Below are positions 1 through 6,800 of a stretch of DNA of 16,090 nucleotides, one piece after another (the stretch's first letter is position 1; each line of letters begins with the position of its first letter). The translations under genes were made by a program, and so were the position numbers. The stretch lies in assembly GCA_017390245.1 (NCBI GenBank), contig JAFPCE010000201.1, positions 1 to 16,090 on the forward strand, written 5' to 3'. This DNA is from Selenomonadaceae bacterium (GTDB lineage Bacteria > Bacillota > Negativicutes > Selenomonadales > Selenomonadaceae). The notes under the pieces were generated by a model, which saw only the letters and a list, made by a program, of their open reading frames with translations, ran no database searches and was not told where the DNA came from.

Positions 1-54
1 AATTACCAGGATAATTTTGCTATTCCCTGGTGGCAGTGGATTCGTGCCAGATAA
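1..54 (+). CDS. Possible C-terminal end of an upstream gene (partial)
   Basis: Frame 1 is open from the window edge to a TAA at 52-54 and gives a 17-residue tail ending in IPWWQWIRAR. Frame 2 is also open, to a TGA at 58-60, so the choice of frame is not certain. The protein family cannot be recognised from so short a tail. If real, the gene ends about 30 bp before the tRNA promoter, with no clear terminator between them. Confidence 0.25.
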   Translation, partial: NYQDNFAIPWWQWIRAR

Positions 55-86
55 GGCGTGATATGGCGCCCCTGTATGGTGATGGC

Positions 87-115
87 TTGAAAAATATAGC
101 AAAAGTTGCTATAAT
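87..115 (+). promoter_or_regulatory. Promoter of tRNA-Arg
   Basis: A -35 box TTGAAA lies at 87-92 and a perfect -10 box TATAAT at 110-115, separated by 17 bp. The predicted transcription start near 122 is about 8 nt upstream of the mature tRNA 5' end. Confidence 0.8.
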
Positions 116-129
116 ACATAAATGTATCT

Positions 130-206
130 GCGGTTGTAGCTCAGCTGGATAGAGCATCTGCCTCCTAAGCAGGGGGTCGCGCGTTCGAATCGCGCCAATC
201 GCACCA
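130..206 (+). tRNA. tRNA-Arg (anticodon CCU)
   Basis: A full cloverleaf can be drawn. The acceptor stem is GCGGTTG (130-136) with CAATCGC (196-202), including one G-U pair, followed by discriminator A203 and an encoded CCA at 204-206. The anticodon stem is TCTGC/GCAGG around loop CTCCTAA, placing anticodon CCT at 164-166, which reads AGG (Arg). The T stem is GCGCG/CGCGC (179-183 and 191-195) with loop TTCGAAT. It has its own promoter upstream and terminator downstream, so it is probably a monocistronic tRNA unit. Confidence 0.95.
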
Positions 207-215
207 TTTGCAGAT

Positions 216-248
216 AAATCTCCCCCATTTACTGGAGGAGATTTTTTT
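216..248 (+). terminator. Rho-independent terminator after tRNA-Arg
   Basis: An 11-nt arm at 216-226 pairs with 234-244 with a single mismatch around a 7-nt loop, and a T run extends to 248. It begins 10 nt after the tRNA CCA end. Confidence 0.85.
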
Positions 249-276
249 GTGGAGTTTTTTATCTGGCGGGGAAGGT

Positions 277-305
277 TTGACAGAGGAGAAATTTTTCTAT
301 ATATT
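277..305 (+). promoter_or_regulatory. Promoter of the RpiR-family regulator, with a palindrome in its spacer
   Basis: A consensus -35 TTGACA (277-282) and -10 TATATT (300-305) are separated by 17 bp. The spacer holds the palindrome AGAAATTTTTCT (287-298). This loosely resembles the two palindromes upstream of hutH and is placed where a bound protein would block RNA polymerase, so autoregulation is plausible but is only inferred. Confidence 0.75.
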
Positions 306-345
306 AGGGGCAAGTAATTATGGCAGTGCCTGAAGGAGGGGTAAT

Positions 346-1203
346 GTGCAAACTGAATTTAGCAGTATTGATGAGCTGATGGCTATGCTGCTGAAGGTGT
401 CCAAGGAATCGGCTACCTACCAGAAAATAGCCTTGTATATCGAAAAGAACTATTTGCGTGTAATTTTCATGACTGCCAGTGAGCTGGCGGAGCAGATGAA
501 GGTCAGCCAGGGCAGTGTTTCCAGATTTTTCATGGCCATGGGCTATCAGGGGTACAATGGCTTTTTGCGGAATCTCCAGCAGATTGTCACCAAGCAGCTG
601 ACGGCGCCCCAGAGACTGCAGTATAGTAAGGAAAAGCATGATCCTATGGGTAGTGCCATTGAGGCAGAAATCGCCAATCTGGAGGCAGTAGTACCGCTGT
701 TAAAGGAAGCTGGCAGCCAGCGGATTATGGAGGCTATAGCTTCATCTAAGCCACTGGTGCTATTGTCAGCCAGGATGTCAGCTACGCTGCTTCCGTATAT
801 GTCCTATATTCTGCAGAAGCTGCGCAATGACGTGGAGGTTGTTACGCCAGACAGGCAGGAATGGGGTACACTTTCTCTGAGAAATCCGGAGGATGTTAAT
901 ATTCTGGTGGTGGCTTATCCACGCTATGCCAATGAACTTTTGAAGCAGTGCCAGCGCCTGCATGATAAAGGCTTTAACCTGCTGGTTATAACTGATTCCA
1001 GGCTGTCGCCTTTTGCCTCCATGGCCAGTGCTGCCGCCTTTACACCTATAACAACAGCTTCCCTGTTTGATATTTACAGCACTCCTATGGCCTATATCAA
1101 TCTGCTGCTGCGGGAGGCTGCTAAAAATATTAAGGGACTGGACGACAGAATTGAGGCCATAGAGGAATTAGAAAAAAAGGATAATGTATACTTTAATCCT
1201 TAA
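346..1203 (+). CDS. MurR/RpiR-family transcriptional regulator (HTH + SIS domain)
   Basis: A 285-residue DNA-binding regulator with the typical length and two-domain layout of the MurR/RpiR family. An N-terminal winged/HTH region has its recognition part around residues 43-72 (TASELAEQMKVSQGSVSRF, then GYQGYNGF). A sugar-isomerase (SIS) ligand-binding fold follows at roughly residues 105-265. The start is a GTG at 346, chosen because AGGAGG at 334-339 lies 6 nt upstream. The overlapping ATG at 344 is in another frame. It has its own promoter and stands immediately before the histidine-utilisation genes on the same strand, which makes it the likely local regulator. Family members usually sense phosphosugars through the SIS domain; control of a hut cluster would imply another ligand, such as urocanate or formimino-glutamate. 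Family assignment is firm; role in hut control is inferred from position. Confidence 0.88.
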   Translation: MQTEFSSIDELMAMLLKVSKESATYQKIALYIEKNYLRVIFMTASELAEQMKVSQGSVSRFFMAMGYQGYNGFLRNLQQIVTKQLTAPQRLQYSKEKHDPMGSAIEAEIANLEAVVPLLKEAGSQRIMEAIASSKPLVLLSARMSATLLPYMSYILQKLRNDVEVVTPDRQEWGTLSLRNPEDVNILVVAYPRYANELLKQCQRLHDKGFNLLVITDSRLSPFASMASAAAFTPITTASLFDIYSTPMAYINLLLREAAKNIKGLDDRIEAIEELEKKDNVYFNP

Positions 1204-1215
1204 CAGCATTTTTTA

Positions 1216-1244
1216 TTGACATAGCATTTTGGCTATGCTATAGT
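1216..1244 (+). promoter_or_regulatory. Strong promoter with internal inverted repeat, upstream of hutH
   Basis: The -35 box TTGACA (1216-1221) and -10 box TATAGT (1239-1244) are separated by exactly 17 bp. The spacer contains the inverted repeat CATAGC-N6-GCTATG (1220-1225 and 1232-1237) and the overlapping TAGCAT/ATGCTA (1222-1227 and 1235-1240), a typical repressor-site placement. Transcription would start near 1251, only a few bases before a terminator hairpin. Confidence 0.65.
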
Positions 1245-1253
1245 AACCACATC

Positions 1254-1300
1254 AAGAGGACAACGGTGTTCCAGCAGGCAGCACCTCTGTCCTCTTTTTT
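1254..1300 (+). terminator. Strong terminator or attenuator hairpin in the hutH upstream region
   Basis: The 9-bp arm AAGAGGACA (1254-1262) pairs with TGTCCTCTT (1288-1296). After a 2x2 internal loop, GGTGTT (1265-1270) pairs with AGCACC (1280-1285), and six T follow at 1295-1300. It could end the regulator mRNA (stop codon at 1201-1203). It also lies directly on the predicted start of the promoter at 1216-1244, so it could act as an attenuator or form most of a short RNA of about 50 nt. Confidence 0.8.
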
Positions 1301-1327
1301 ATTTATAACAGTATAGAATGACTAAAC

Positions 1328-1365
1328 AAAGGCGTTTAGGGGCGATAGGTTCCTAGCGCCTTTTT
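1328..1365 (+). terminator. Second terminator-like hairpin upstream of hutH
   Basis: AAAGGCG (1328-1334) pairs with CGCCTTT (1357-1363), and an inner TAGG (1337-1340) pairs with CCTA (1352-1355), followed by a T run ending at 1365. It lies 28 nt after the first hairpin. Together they form a tandem terminator or two-stage leader. Confidence 0.65.
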
Positions 1366-1377
1366 CTATGCAGCTGC

Positions 1378-1419
1378 ATGAATTGTTTCATCAACTAAAG
1401 GAAATATGAATTATTTCAT
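1378..1419 (+). promoter_or_regulatory. Twin palindromic operators upstream of hutH
   Basis: Two near-identical 14-bp palindromes, ATGAATTGTTTCAT (1378-1391) and ATGAATTATTTCAT (1406-1419), differ at one base and have centres 28 bp apart. Each has ATGAA and TTCAT arms. A weak promoter reading, TTGTTT (1383-1388) with TATGAA (1405-1410) at 16 bp, would overlap both boxes. They are candidate binding sites for the adjacent RpiR-family regulator. The repeats are seen directly; the binding protein is inferred. Confidence 0.6.
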
Positions 1420-1458
1420 TAATTTAATACTTTAGGCCAATGAAGAAGGGAGAAGAAA

Positions 1459-3012
1459 ATGGTTATATTAGATGGAAAATCCTTAACCCTGCCAGAGGTT
1501 ATCAGAGTTGCTGTGGATGGCGAGGCAGCAGCCTTAAGTGAGGCAGGCAAGGAGCAGATAAAGAGAAGCCGCAAAATTGTAGATAAAATCCTGGAGGAGG
1601 AAAGACCTGTTTATGGCGTTTCCACTGGCTTTGGTGATTTCAGCACTGTGTTTATTAAGAAAGAGGAACGCTCCAAGCTGCAGAAAAACCTGATTATGAG
1701 CCATGCCACTGGCGTTGGTCCTCATTTAGCACCAGAGGTGGTACGGGCAGCTATGCTGCTGCGGGCCAATTCCCTAGCTAAGGGATATTCTGGTATCAGG
1801 CTGGAAACAGTGGAAATGCTGCTGACCTTCCTGGCAAAGGGCATTACACCAGCTATTCCCTGCAAGGGCTCAGTTGGTGCCAGCGGTGATTTAGCACCAC
1901 TTTCCCACATGGTGCTGGTTATGCTGGGGGAAGGCGAGGCTTACGTTGATGGTGAGCTGGTAAGCGGTAAAGAGGCCCTGGACAGGGCAGGGTTAGAACC
2001 TATTGTCTTAAGTGGCAAAGAGGGACTGGCACTGATTAATGGTACTCAGATAATGACTGCTGTTGGCTGTATTGTATGGCATAAGGCAGTGAACATGATG
2101 AAGGCAGCTGATGTGGTTGCTGCCTTAAGCCTGGAGGCTTTAAAGGGTACCAGGGCAGCCTTTGACAGGCGCATCAGTGAAGTACGGCCATATCCAGGAC
2201 AACTGGCTACTACAGATAATGTGCTGGCTCTCACAAGTGACAGCGCCATTATAGCTTCCCATATTCATTGCAAGAAGGTTCAGGATGCTTATTCACTTCG
2301 CTGTGTGCCACAGGTGCATGGTGCATCCAAGGAAGCACTGCTGCAGGCAACCTGCACTTTAACTACTGAAATCAATGCCGTAACAGATAATCCGATTATC
2401 ATGCCAGAAACTGGTGAGGCTATTTCCGGTGGTAACTTCCACGGCCAGCCAATTGCTCTGGTAATGGACTATTTAAAGCTGGCTATTGCTGAGCTGGGCA
2501 ATATTTCTGAGAGACGTACTAACAGATTGCTGGATATGCATCTTAGTGATTTACCTGCTTTCTTAACAGCTTTCCCTGGCGTGGATTCCGGTCTCATGAT
2601 TACCCAGTATGTAGCCGCTTCACTGGTATCGGAAAACAAGGTGCTGACTCATCCAGCCAGTGCAGATTCCATTCCAACCTCTGCTAATCAGGAGGATCAC
2701 GTCAGCATGGGTACTATTGCAGCCCGGCAGGCAGATGAGATTCTGGACAATGTGGTTAACGTACTGGCCATTGAGGTTATGGCAGCAGCCCAGGGCATTG
2801 ACTTCTTAGCACCGCTTTTGCCAGGCAAGGGCACAGGCGCTGTGCATAAGGCTATTCGTGATATTCTGCCACATCTGGATAAGGACAGATTCCTGTCACC
2901 AGAGATTCGCAAATTACATGATTTCATTGCCAGCGGCAAGCTGGTGGCAGCAGCAGAAGAGGCTGTGGGAGCTTTACATATTGGTATTGATACTGGTATT
3001 GCCGGCATGTAA
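1459..3012 (+). CDS. hutH: Histidine ammonia-lyase
   Basis: Cytosolic enzyme converting L-histidine to urocanate and ammonia, the first step of histidine degradation. The 517-residue length is normal for the family (about 500-520). Ala141-Ser142-Gly143 within GSVGASGDLAPLSH would cyclise into the MIO electrophile. Other active-site positions are present: Tyr52 in VYGVSTGFG, His82 in SHATGVG, Asn194 in LINGTQ, Tyr278 and Arg281 in DAYSLRC, and the NFHGQP and NQEDHVSMG segments. The start ATG is preceded by AAGGGAG at 1446-1452. It is the first gene of the hut cluster, directly downstream of the twin palindromes, and no terminator is seen between it and the transporter genes. Phenylalanine and tyrosine ammonia-lyases share the fold, but the hut neighbours make histidine the substrate. 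Confidence 0.97.
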   Translation: MVILDGKSLTLPEVIRVAVDGEAAALSEAGKEQIKRSRKIVDKILEEERPVYGVSTGFGDFSTVFIKKEERSKLQKNLIMSHATGVGPHLAPEVVRAAMLLRANSLAKGYSGIRLETVEMLLTFLAKGITPAIPCKGSVGASGDLAPLSHMVLVMLGEGEAYVDGELVSGKEALDRAGLEPIVLSGKEGLALINGTQIMTAVGCIVWHKAVNMMKAADVVAALSLEALKGTRAAFDRRISEVRPYPGQLATTDNVLALTSDSAIIASHIHCKKVQDAYSLRCVPQVHGASKEALLQATCTLTTEINAVTDNPIIMPETGEAISGGNFHGQPIALVMDYLKLAIAELGNISERRTNRLLDMHLSDLPAFLTAFPGVDSGLMITQYVAASLVSENKVLTHPASADSIPTSANQEDHVSMGTIAARQADEILDNVVNVLAIEVMAAAQGIDFLAPLLPGKGTGAVHKAIRDILPHLDKDRFLSPEIRKLHDFIASGKLVAAAEEAVGALHIGIDTGIAGM

Positions 3013-3044
3013 TTTAACTGGCAGGCACAGGACAACAGCAGGAT

Positions 3045-3073
3045 TTGCTCTGGCATATCCTTTTATCTATATA
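3045..3073 (+). promoter_or_regulatory. Possible internal promoter for the transporter genes
   Basis: TTGCTC (3045-3050) and TATATA (3068-3073) are separated by 17 bp in the 89-bp gap after hutH. The -35 match is poor, so this is a weak candidate. The gap otherwise holds only the AGGAGG ribosome binding site of the next gene. Confidence 0.3.
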
Positions 3074-3101
3074 TGTGTTTATGCAATAGGAGGTAAGAAT
3101 T

Positions 3102-3902
3102 ATGAAAATGAGAAAACTGTTAGCATTAGGTCTGGGTATCGTTTTTGCCATTGGCGCTGTAGCTGGCTGCGGCAATCAGGCAGCAGAAAAGCCTGCAAAG
3201 GAAACAAAGGCCATAGTTGTAGGTCTGGATGATAATTATCCGCCAATGGGCTTTAAAAATGAAAATAATGAAATCGATGGTTTTGACATTGATGTAGCCA
3301 AGGAGGCTGCTAAGCGTTTGGGACGTCCTGTAGAATTTAAGGCAATTGACTGGGATAGCAAGGAAGCAGAGCTGAAAAGCGGTCGTGTAGATGTGCTGTG
3401 GAATGGCCTGGATATTACGGAAAAACGCAAGGAAAACATGATGTTCTCTGATCCATATATGGATAACCGCCAGATTGTCTTTGTGCAGAAGGGTAAGGCA
3501 GCTACTGTTACCAAGCCAGAGGATCTGGCAGGCAAGATTGTGGGTACCCAGAGCGGTGGTACTGCAGAAGAGTATATTGATGCCAACGATTCCTTTAAGA
3601 AGAGCATGAAGGATGTGAAAAAGTATTCTGATTACATTTCCGCTTTCATGGATCTGGAAACTGGCCGCTTAGATGCTATTGTCTGCGATGAGATTACTGG
3701 CCGGTATTACATGAGCAAGCATCCTGAAAAGCTGGAGGGCCTGGAGGTAGTTGTTGGTCCTGTAAGCTCCTTCGGTATTGGCTTCAGGAAGGACGACCAG
3801 GCACTGCATGATGAGATTCAGAAGGTCTTAAACGAGATGAAGAAGGATGGCACCATGGCTAAGATTTCTGAGAAATGGTTTGCTAAGGATATCACTAAAT
3901 AA
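3102..3902 (+). CDS. Amino-acid ABC transporter substrate-binding lipoprotein
   Basis: A 266-residue family-3 (HisJ/GlnH type) solute-binding protein, the extracytoplasmic receptor of an amino-acid importer. The N-terminus is a lipoprotein signal: MKMRK, a hydrophobic stretch at residues 6-19, then the lipobox AVAGC with the lipidated Cys23. The mature part carries family hallmarks: YPPMGF near the start, GFDIDVAKE, the WNGLDITEKRKENMMFSDPY stretch whose Arg normally contacts the ligand carboxylate, and a GTQSGGTAEEY hinge region. AGGAGG precedes the start. It is followed by its permease (29-bp gap) and ATPase. Histidine is the likely ligand because the importer sits inside the hut cluster; glutamate, glutamine or arginine cannot be excluded from sequence alone. 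Confidence 0.92.
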   Translation: MKMRKLLALGLGIVFAIGAVAGCGNQAAEKPAKETKAIVVGLDDNYPPMGFKNENNEIDGFDIDVAKEAAKRLGRPVEFKAIDWDSKEAELKSGRVDVLWNGLDITEKRKENMMFSDPYMDNRQIVFVQKGKAATVTKPEDLAGKIVGTQSGGTAEEYIDANDSFKKSMKDVKKYSDYISAFMDLETGRLDAIVCDEITGRYYMSKHPEKLEGLEVVVGPVSSFGIGFRKDDQALHDEIQKVLNEMKKDGTMAKISEKWFAKDITK

Positions 3903-3931
3903 AAAGGATTAATCAATGAGGGGGCATTTGG

Positions 3932-4576
3932 ATGAATGAGCTGGGACATTATATAACACCTTTGCTTGAGGGCACAGGCGTAACCTTGGAGATTTTTCTC
4001 CTGACCTTTGTGCTGGTTTTACCTTTAGGTCTTATTGCAGCCCTGGGCCGTTTATCGAGGTTTCGTATCGTACGCATGGTGCTGGAGGTGTATATCTGGC
4101 TGATGCGTGGCACACCGCTGATGCTGCAGCTGTTATTCGTCTATTTTGCCCTGCCATTGGCAGGCATTAAGCTGCCGGATATTGCAGCAGCGCTTTTAGC
4201 CTTTACCTTGAATTATACAGCCTACTTTGCGGAGATTTTCCGTGCAGGCATCCAGTCTATTAACAAGGGCCAGTATGAGGCGGCTCACATGCTGGGCATG
4301 ACCTATCCACAGACTATGTGGCACATTATAATTCCTCAGATGGTACGCAGGGTTTTACCGCCAATGAGCAATGAAACCATTAATCTGGTTAAGGACACAT
4401 CCTTAATCTATATCTTAGCCATGAATGATTTGCTGAGAGCGGCCAGAACCATTGTCCAGAGAGAATTTGATATGACGCCTTTTGTGGTGGCAGCCTGCTT
4501 TTATCTGGGCATGACCTTTGTGTTAACCTGGGTATTTAAACGGCTGGAGGATCATTTTGGCCGGTATGAGCTTTGA
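3932..4576 (+). CDS. Amino-acid ABC transporter permease (HisM/HisQ type)
   Basis: A 214-residue integral membrane subunit of a polar amino-acid importer. The RGTPLMLQL motif (residues 59-67) is characteristic of the His/Glu/Gln/Arg permease group. The cytoplasmic EAA loop begins around residues 115-122 (YEAAHMLG) and continues to about 138; it docks on the ATPase. About five hydrophobic segments are visible, around residues 15-38, 53-77, 83-107, 155-166 and 183-201. Only one permease gene is present, so the channel would be a homodimer, unlike the HisQ/HisM pair of enterobacteria. A GAGGGG ribosome site precedes the ATG. It lies between the binding protein and the ATPase genes on the same strand. 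Confidence 0.92.
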   Translation: MNELGHYITPLLEGTGVTLEIFLLTFVLVLPLGLIAALGRLSRFRIVRMVLEVYIWLMRGTPLMLQLLFVYFALPLAGIKLPDIAAALLAFTLNYTAYFAEIFRAGIQSINKGQYEAAHMLGMTYPQTMWHIIIPQMVRRVLPPMSNETINLVKDTSLIYILAMNDLLRAARTIVQREFDMTPFVVAACFYLGMTFVLTWVFKRLEDHFGRYEL

Positions 4577-4617
4577 TGTAATTGACTGGCTGTATCGGCT
4601 GATAAGGAGGAATTTCC

Positions 4618-5388
4618 ATGGCAAAGAAAGACTACATGGTAAGGATGCGCAATATAAGAAAATCCTATGGTGAAAATACAGTTTTAAAAAATATTGATTT
4701 GGATGTAAAAAAAGGCGAAGTGCTGGCCATTATCGGACCTAGCGGTTCAGGCAAATCCACCTTGCTGCGGTGCCTTAATCATTTGGAAAGCATTGACAGC
4801 GGTACTATAGAGGTAGTAGGTGAAACCTTTGCTACTGATGATGGCTATGGCAGTGCCAGCTATGTATCGCCCAAGGAAGAAAGAAAATTCCTGGGGTATA
4901 TGGGCATGGTGTTCCAGCAGTTTAATCTCTTCCCACACATGACGGTTATGGAAAATCTCATAAAAGCACCTATGCTGGTACAAAAGAAATCCAGGGAAGA
5001 AATCCTGCCACTGGCACAAAGCCTGCTGGAGAAGGTAGGGTTATCTGATAAGGCTGACAGCTATCCTGGCAGGCTGTCTGGCGGCCAGCAGCAGCGCGTG
5101 GCTATTGCCAGAGCATTGTGCATGCAGCCGGAAATCATGCTGTTTGATGAGCCTACCAGTGCCCTTGATCCAGAACTGACTGGCGAGGTGCTGCGGACCA
5201 TGCGGCAGCTGGCTGAGGAGCACATGACTATGCTGGTGGTAACTCATGAGATGAATTTTGCTAGAGAGGTAGCCAATAAGGTTATGTTTATGGCTGATGG
5301 TTTTGTTGTGGAGCAGGGTACTCCGGAAGAGGTATTTGGCAATCCACAGCAGGAAAGGACCAGAAGCTTTTTACATAATATGCTGTAG
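4618..5388 (+). CDS. Amino-acid ABC transporter ATP-binding protein
   Basis: A 256-residue cytoplasmic ATPase powering the importer. All nucleotide-binding motifs are intact: Walker A GPSGSGKST (residues 40-48), Q-loop Gln100-Gln101 (FQQFNLFPHMTV), signature LSGGQQQR (153-160), Walker B IMLFDEP with Asp177 and catalytic Glu178, D-loop SALDPE (181-186) and switch His210. A short insertion around residues 74-92, between the Walker A and Q-loop regions, is moderately longer than in the minimal family. The start has an AGGAGG site 8 nt upstream in the 41-bp gap after the permease gene. It belongs to the HisP/GlnQ group; histidine specificity comes only from context. Confidence 0.94.
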   Translation: MAKKDYMVRMRNIRKSYGENTVLKNIDLDVKKGEVLAIIGPSGSGKSTLLRCLNHLESIDSGTIEVVGETFATDDGYGSASYVSPKEERKFLGYMGMVFQQFNLFPHMTVMENLIKAPMLVQKKSREEILPLAQSLLEKVGLSDKADSYPGRLSGGQQQRVAIARALCMQPEIMLFDEPTSALDPELTGEVLRTMRQLAEEHMTMLVVTHEMNFAREVANKVMFMADGFVVEQGTPEEVFGNPQQERTRSFLHNML

Positions 5389-5411
5389 ACTAGCATAAGA
5401 CAAAGATTGAT

Positions 5412-5477
5412 TCCCGCCTCCGGGCGGGATGATATCTTCAGCTTTCGGTAAAGCCTGATAGCGAAGGCTGAAGATAT
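5412..5477 (+). repeat. Two adjacent hairpins between the importer and hydrolase genes
   Basis: The first hairpin is TCCCGCC (5412-5418) with GGCGGGA (5423-5429) around a TCCG tetraloop. The second is a 16-bp stem, ATATCTTCAGCTTTCG (5432-5447) with CGAAGGCTGAAGATAT (5462-5477), with one G-U pair and a 14-nt loop. Neither is followed by a T run, so intrinsic termination is unlikely. mRNA stabilisation or processing, segmental control of the operon, or a dispersed palindromic repeat are possible. Confidence 0.75.
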
Positions 5478-5501
5478 TATGAAAGAAAAGGGTGTGGCAG
5501 C

Positions 5502-6800
5502 ATGGGAAATAATATAGTGCAAGGCACAGCAGGAAAAATAGAAATAAATGCCAGACGGCTGATGGAAAGGCTGGAAACTCTGGCACAATTTGGCCAGAAT
5601 AATCACGGCGGTATGGACCGTCCTTTGGGAAGCATTGCTGATGAAGCTTCCAGGCAGTGGCTGCAAAGCTGCTGGCAGAATGAGCTGGGCTTAGAGGTTA
5701 CCCTGGATGCCATGGCTAATATGTGGGGCAGCCAGAAGGACATAAATATAGAAGCTTTTAAGCACAAAAAGCCTATAGTTATGGGCTCTCACAGCGATAC
5801 TGTGCCAGATGGCGGCAAATACGATGGAGCATTAGGGGTGCTGATGGCTACGGAAGTGGTGCAGACACTATTAGAAAATAAGGCAGCATTACAGCATCCA
5901 TTGCAGCTGATTAACTTTACAGGAGAAGAGCCTAATGACTATGGGGTTTCAACCTTAGGCTCCAAGGTGCTGTGCGGCCGGTGGGGTCAGAAGGAAATTG
6001 ACAGCTTTAGCCACAGCGTGACAGGTGAGCCTTTAACTAAGGCCCTGGCAAGACTGGGCGGTGCTCCGGAAAATGTGGAAAGTGCGCGCCTGCCAGAAGG
6101 CTTTGCTGCAGCATTTTTAGAGTGTCATATTGAACAGGGACGGCATCTCTACGACAGCCATCAGGCAGTAGCTGCCGTCAGTGCCATTACAGGCATATAT
6201 AGAGAAACCATAGTTGTTAAGGGTGAAGCCAATCATGCTGGTACTACCTTGTATAAGCATCGCCGTGATGCCTTAGCTGCAGCAGCTGAAGTGATTTTAG
6301 CTGTAGAGGATTTGCTAAAAAAGCCACAGTTAGAGGGCGTGGCTGTAACCGTGGGCCATGTGGAGGTCAGCCCCAATGCCTCCAATATAATTCCAGGTGA
6401 AGTACGGCTGTCATTGGATTTAAGGACTGCTGACCCACAGAAAAGACAGGAAGCACTGCTGATTTTAGGCAGCAGCATAGCTTATATAGCTAAAAGGCGC
6501 GGGGTAGAGATAAAGCGGAATCTGCAGCTGAATCAGTCGGAAATTCCTATGGATGCAGAGGTAATAGCTGCTATGTGTGAGGCGGCAGCAGGCAGATCAA
6601 ATCCAGCACGGCAGCTAGTCAGCATGGCAGGCCATGATGCAGCCAATATGGCCCGGCTGGTACCGGCAGGTATGCTGTTTGTGCAAAGCACAGGCGGCTA
6701 CAGCCATTGTCCAAAGGAGCATACCAGGAAAGAGGAAATTACTATTGCAGCCCAGGTGCTTTTAGATACAGTGCTTTTGTTAGACAGGAGGCTTAGCTGA
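5502..6800 (+). CDS. M20-family Zn amidohydrolase (AllC/carbamoylase type); candidate N-formyl-glutamate deformylase
   Basis: A 432-residue dinuclear-metal hydrolase of the allantoate amidohydrolase / N-carbamoyl-L-amino-acid hydrolase branch of peptidase family M20. Predicted metal ligands are present: His97 in GSHSDTV, Asp108 in GGKYDGALG, Glu143 in GEEPND, His209 in CHIEQG and His402 in GGYSHCP. NHAGTT (244-249) and RRDAL (254-258) mark the dimerisation-domain lid that contributes to the active site. The usual EEGSRF-like segment is replaced by EEPNDYG and NHAGTTPM by NHAGTTLY, so it is not a standard AllC. It shares a 1-nt stop/start overlap with the HutF-like gene. No hutG or ftcD is present in the window, so it may hydrolyse N-formyl-L-glutamate to glutamate and formate. 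The fold is well supported; this substrate is inferred. N-carbamoyl amino acids or allantoate are alternatives. Confidence 0.85.
   Translation: MGNNIVQGTAGKIEINARRLMERLETLAQFGQNNHGGMDRPLGSIADEASRQWLQSCWQNELGLEVTLDAMANMWGSQKDINIEAFKHKKPIVMGSHSDTVPDGGKYDGALGVLMATEVVQTLLENKAALQHPLQLINFTGEEPNDYGVSTLGSKVLCGRWGQKEIDSFSHSVTGEPLTKALARLGGAPENVESARLPEGFAAAFLECHIEQGRHLYDSHQAVAAVSAITGIYRETIVVKGEANHAGTTLYKHRRDALAAAAEVILAVEDLLKKPQLEGVAVTVGHVEVSPNASNIIPGEVRLSLDLRTADPQKRQEALLILGSSIAYIAKRRGVEIKRNLQLNQSEIPMDAEVIAAMCEAAAGRSNPARQLVSMAGHDAANMARLVPAGMLFVQSTGGYSHCPKEHTRKEEITIAAQVLLDTVLLLDRRLS

Noticed and set aside
20..313. Minus-strand open frame of 97 codons covering the first tRNA region
   Set aside because: It runs through the tRNA-Arg gene and its terminator; the internal IRTRDP-like stretch is just the antisense of the tRNA T arm and acceptor stem.
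1378..1419. CRISPR-like or longer tandem repeat reading of the ATGAATT boxes
   Set aside because: Only two copies, each itself a palindrome, in a promoter region; operator sites explain them better.
2697..3056. Minus-strand open frame of 119 codons within hutH
   Set aside because: Antisense shadow of a strongly conserved gene, with a low-complexity Ser/Ala-rich product and no family features.
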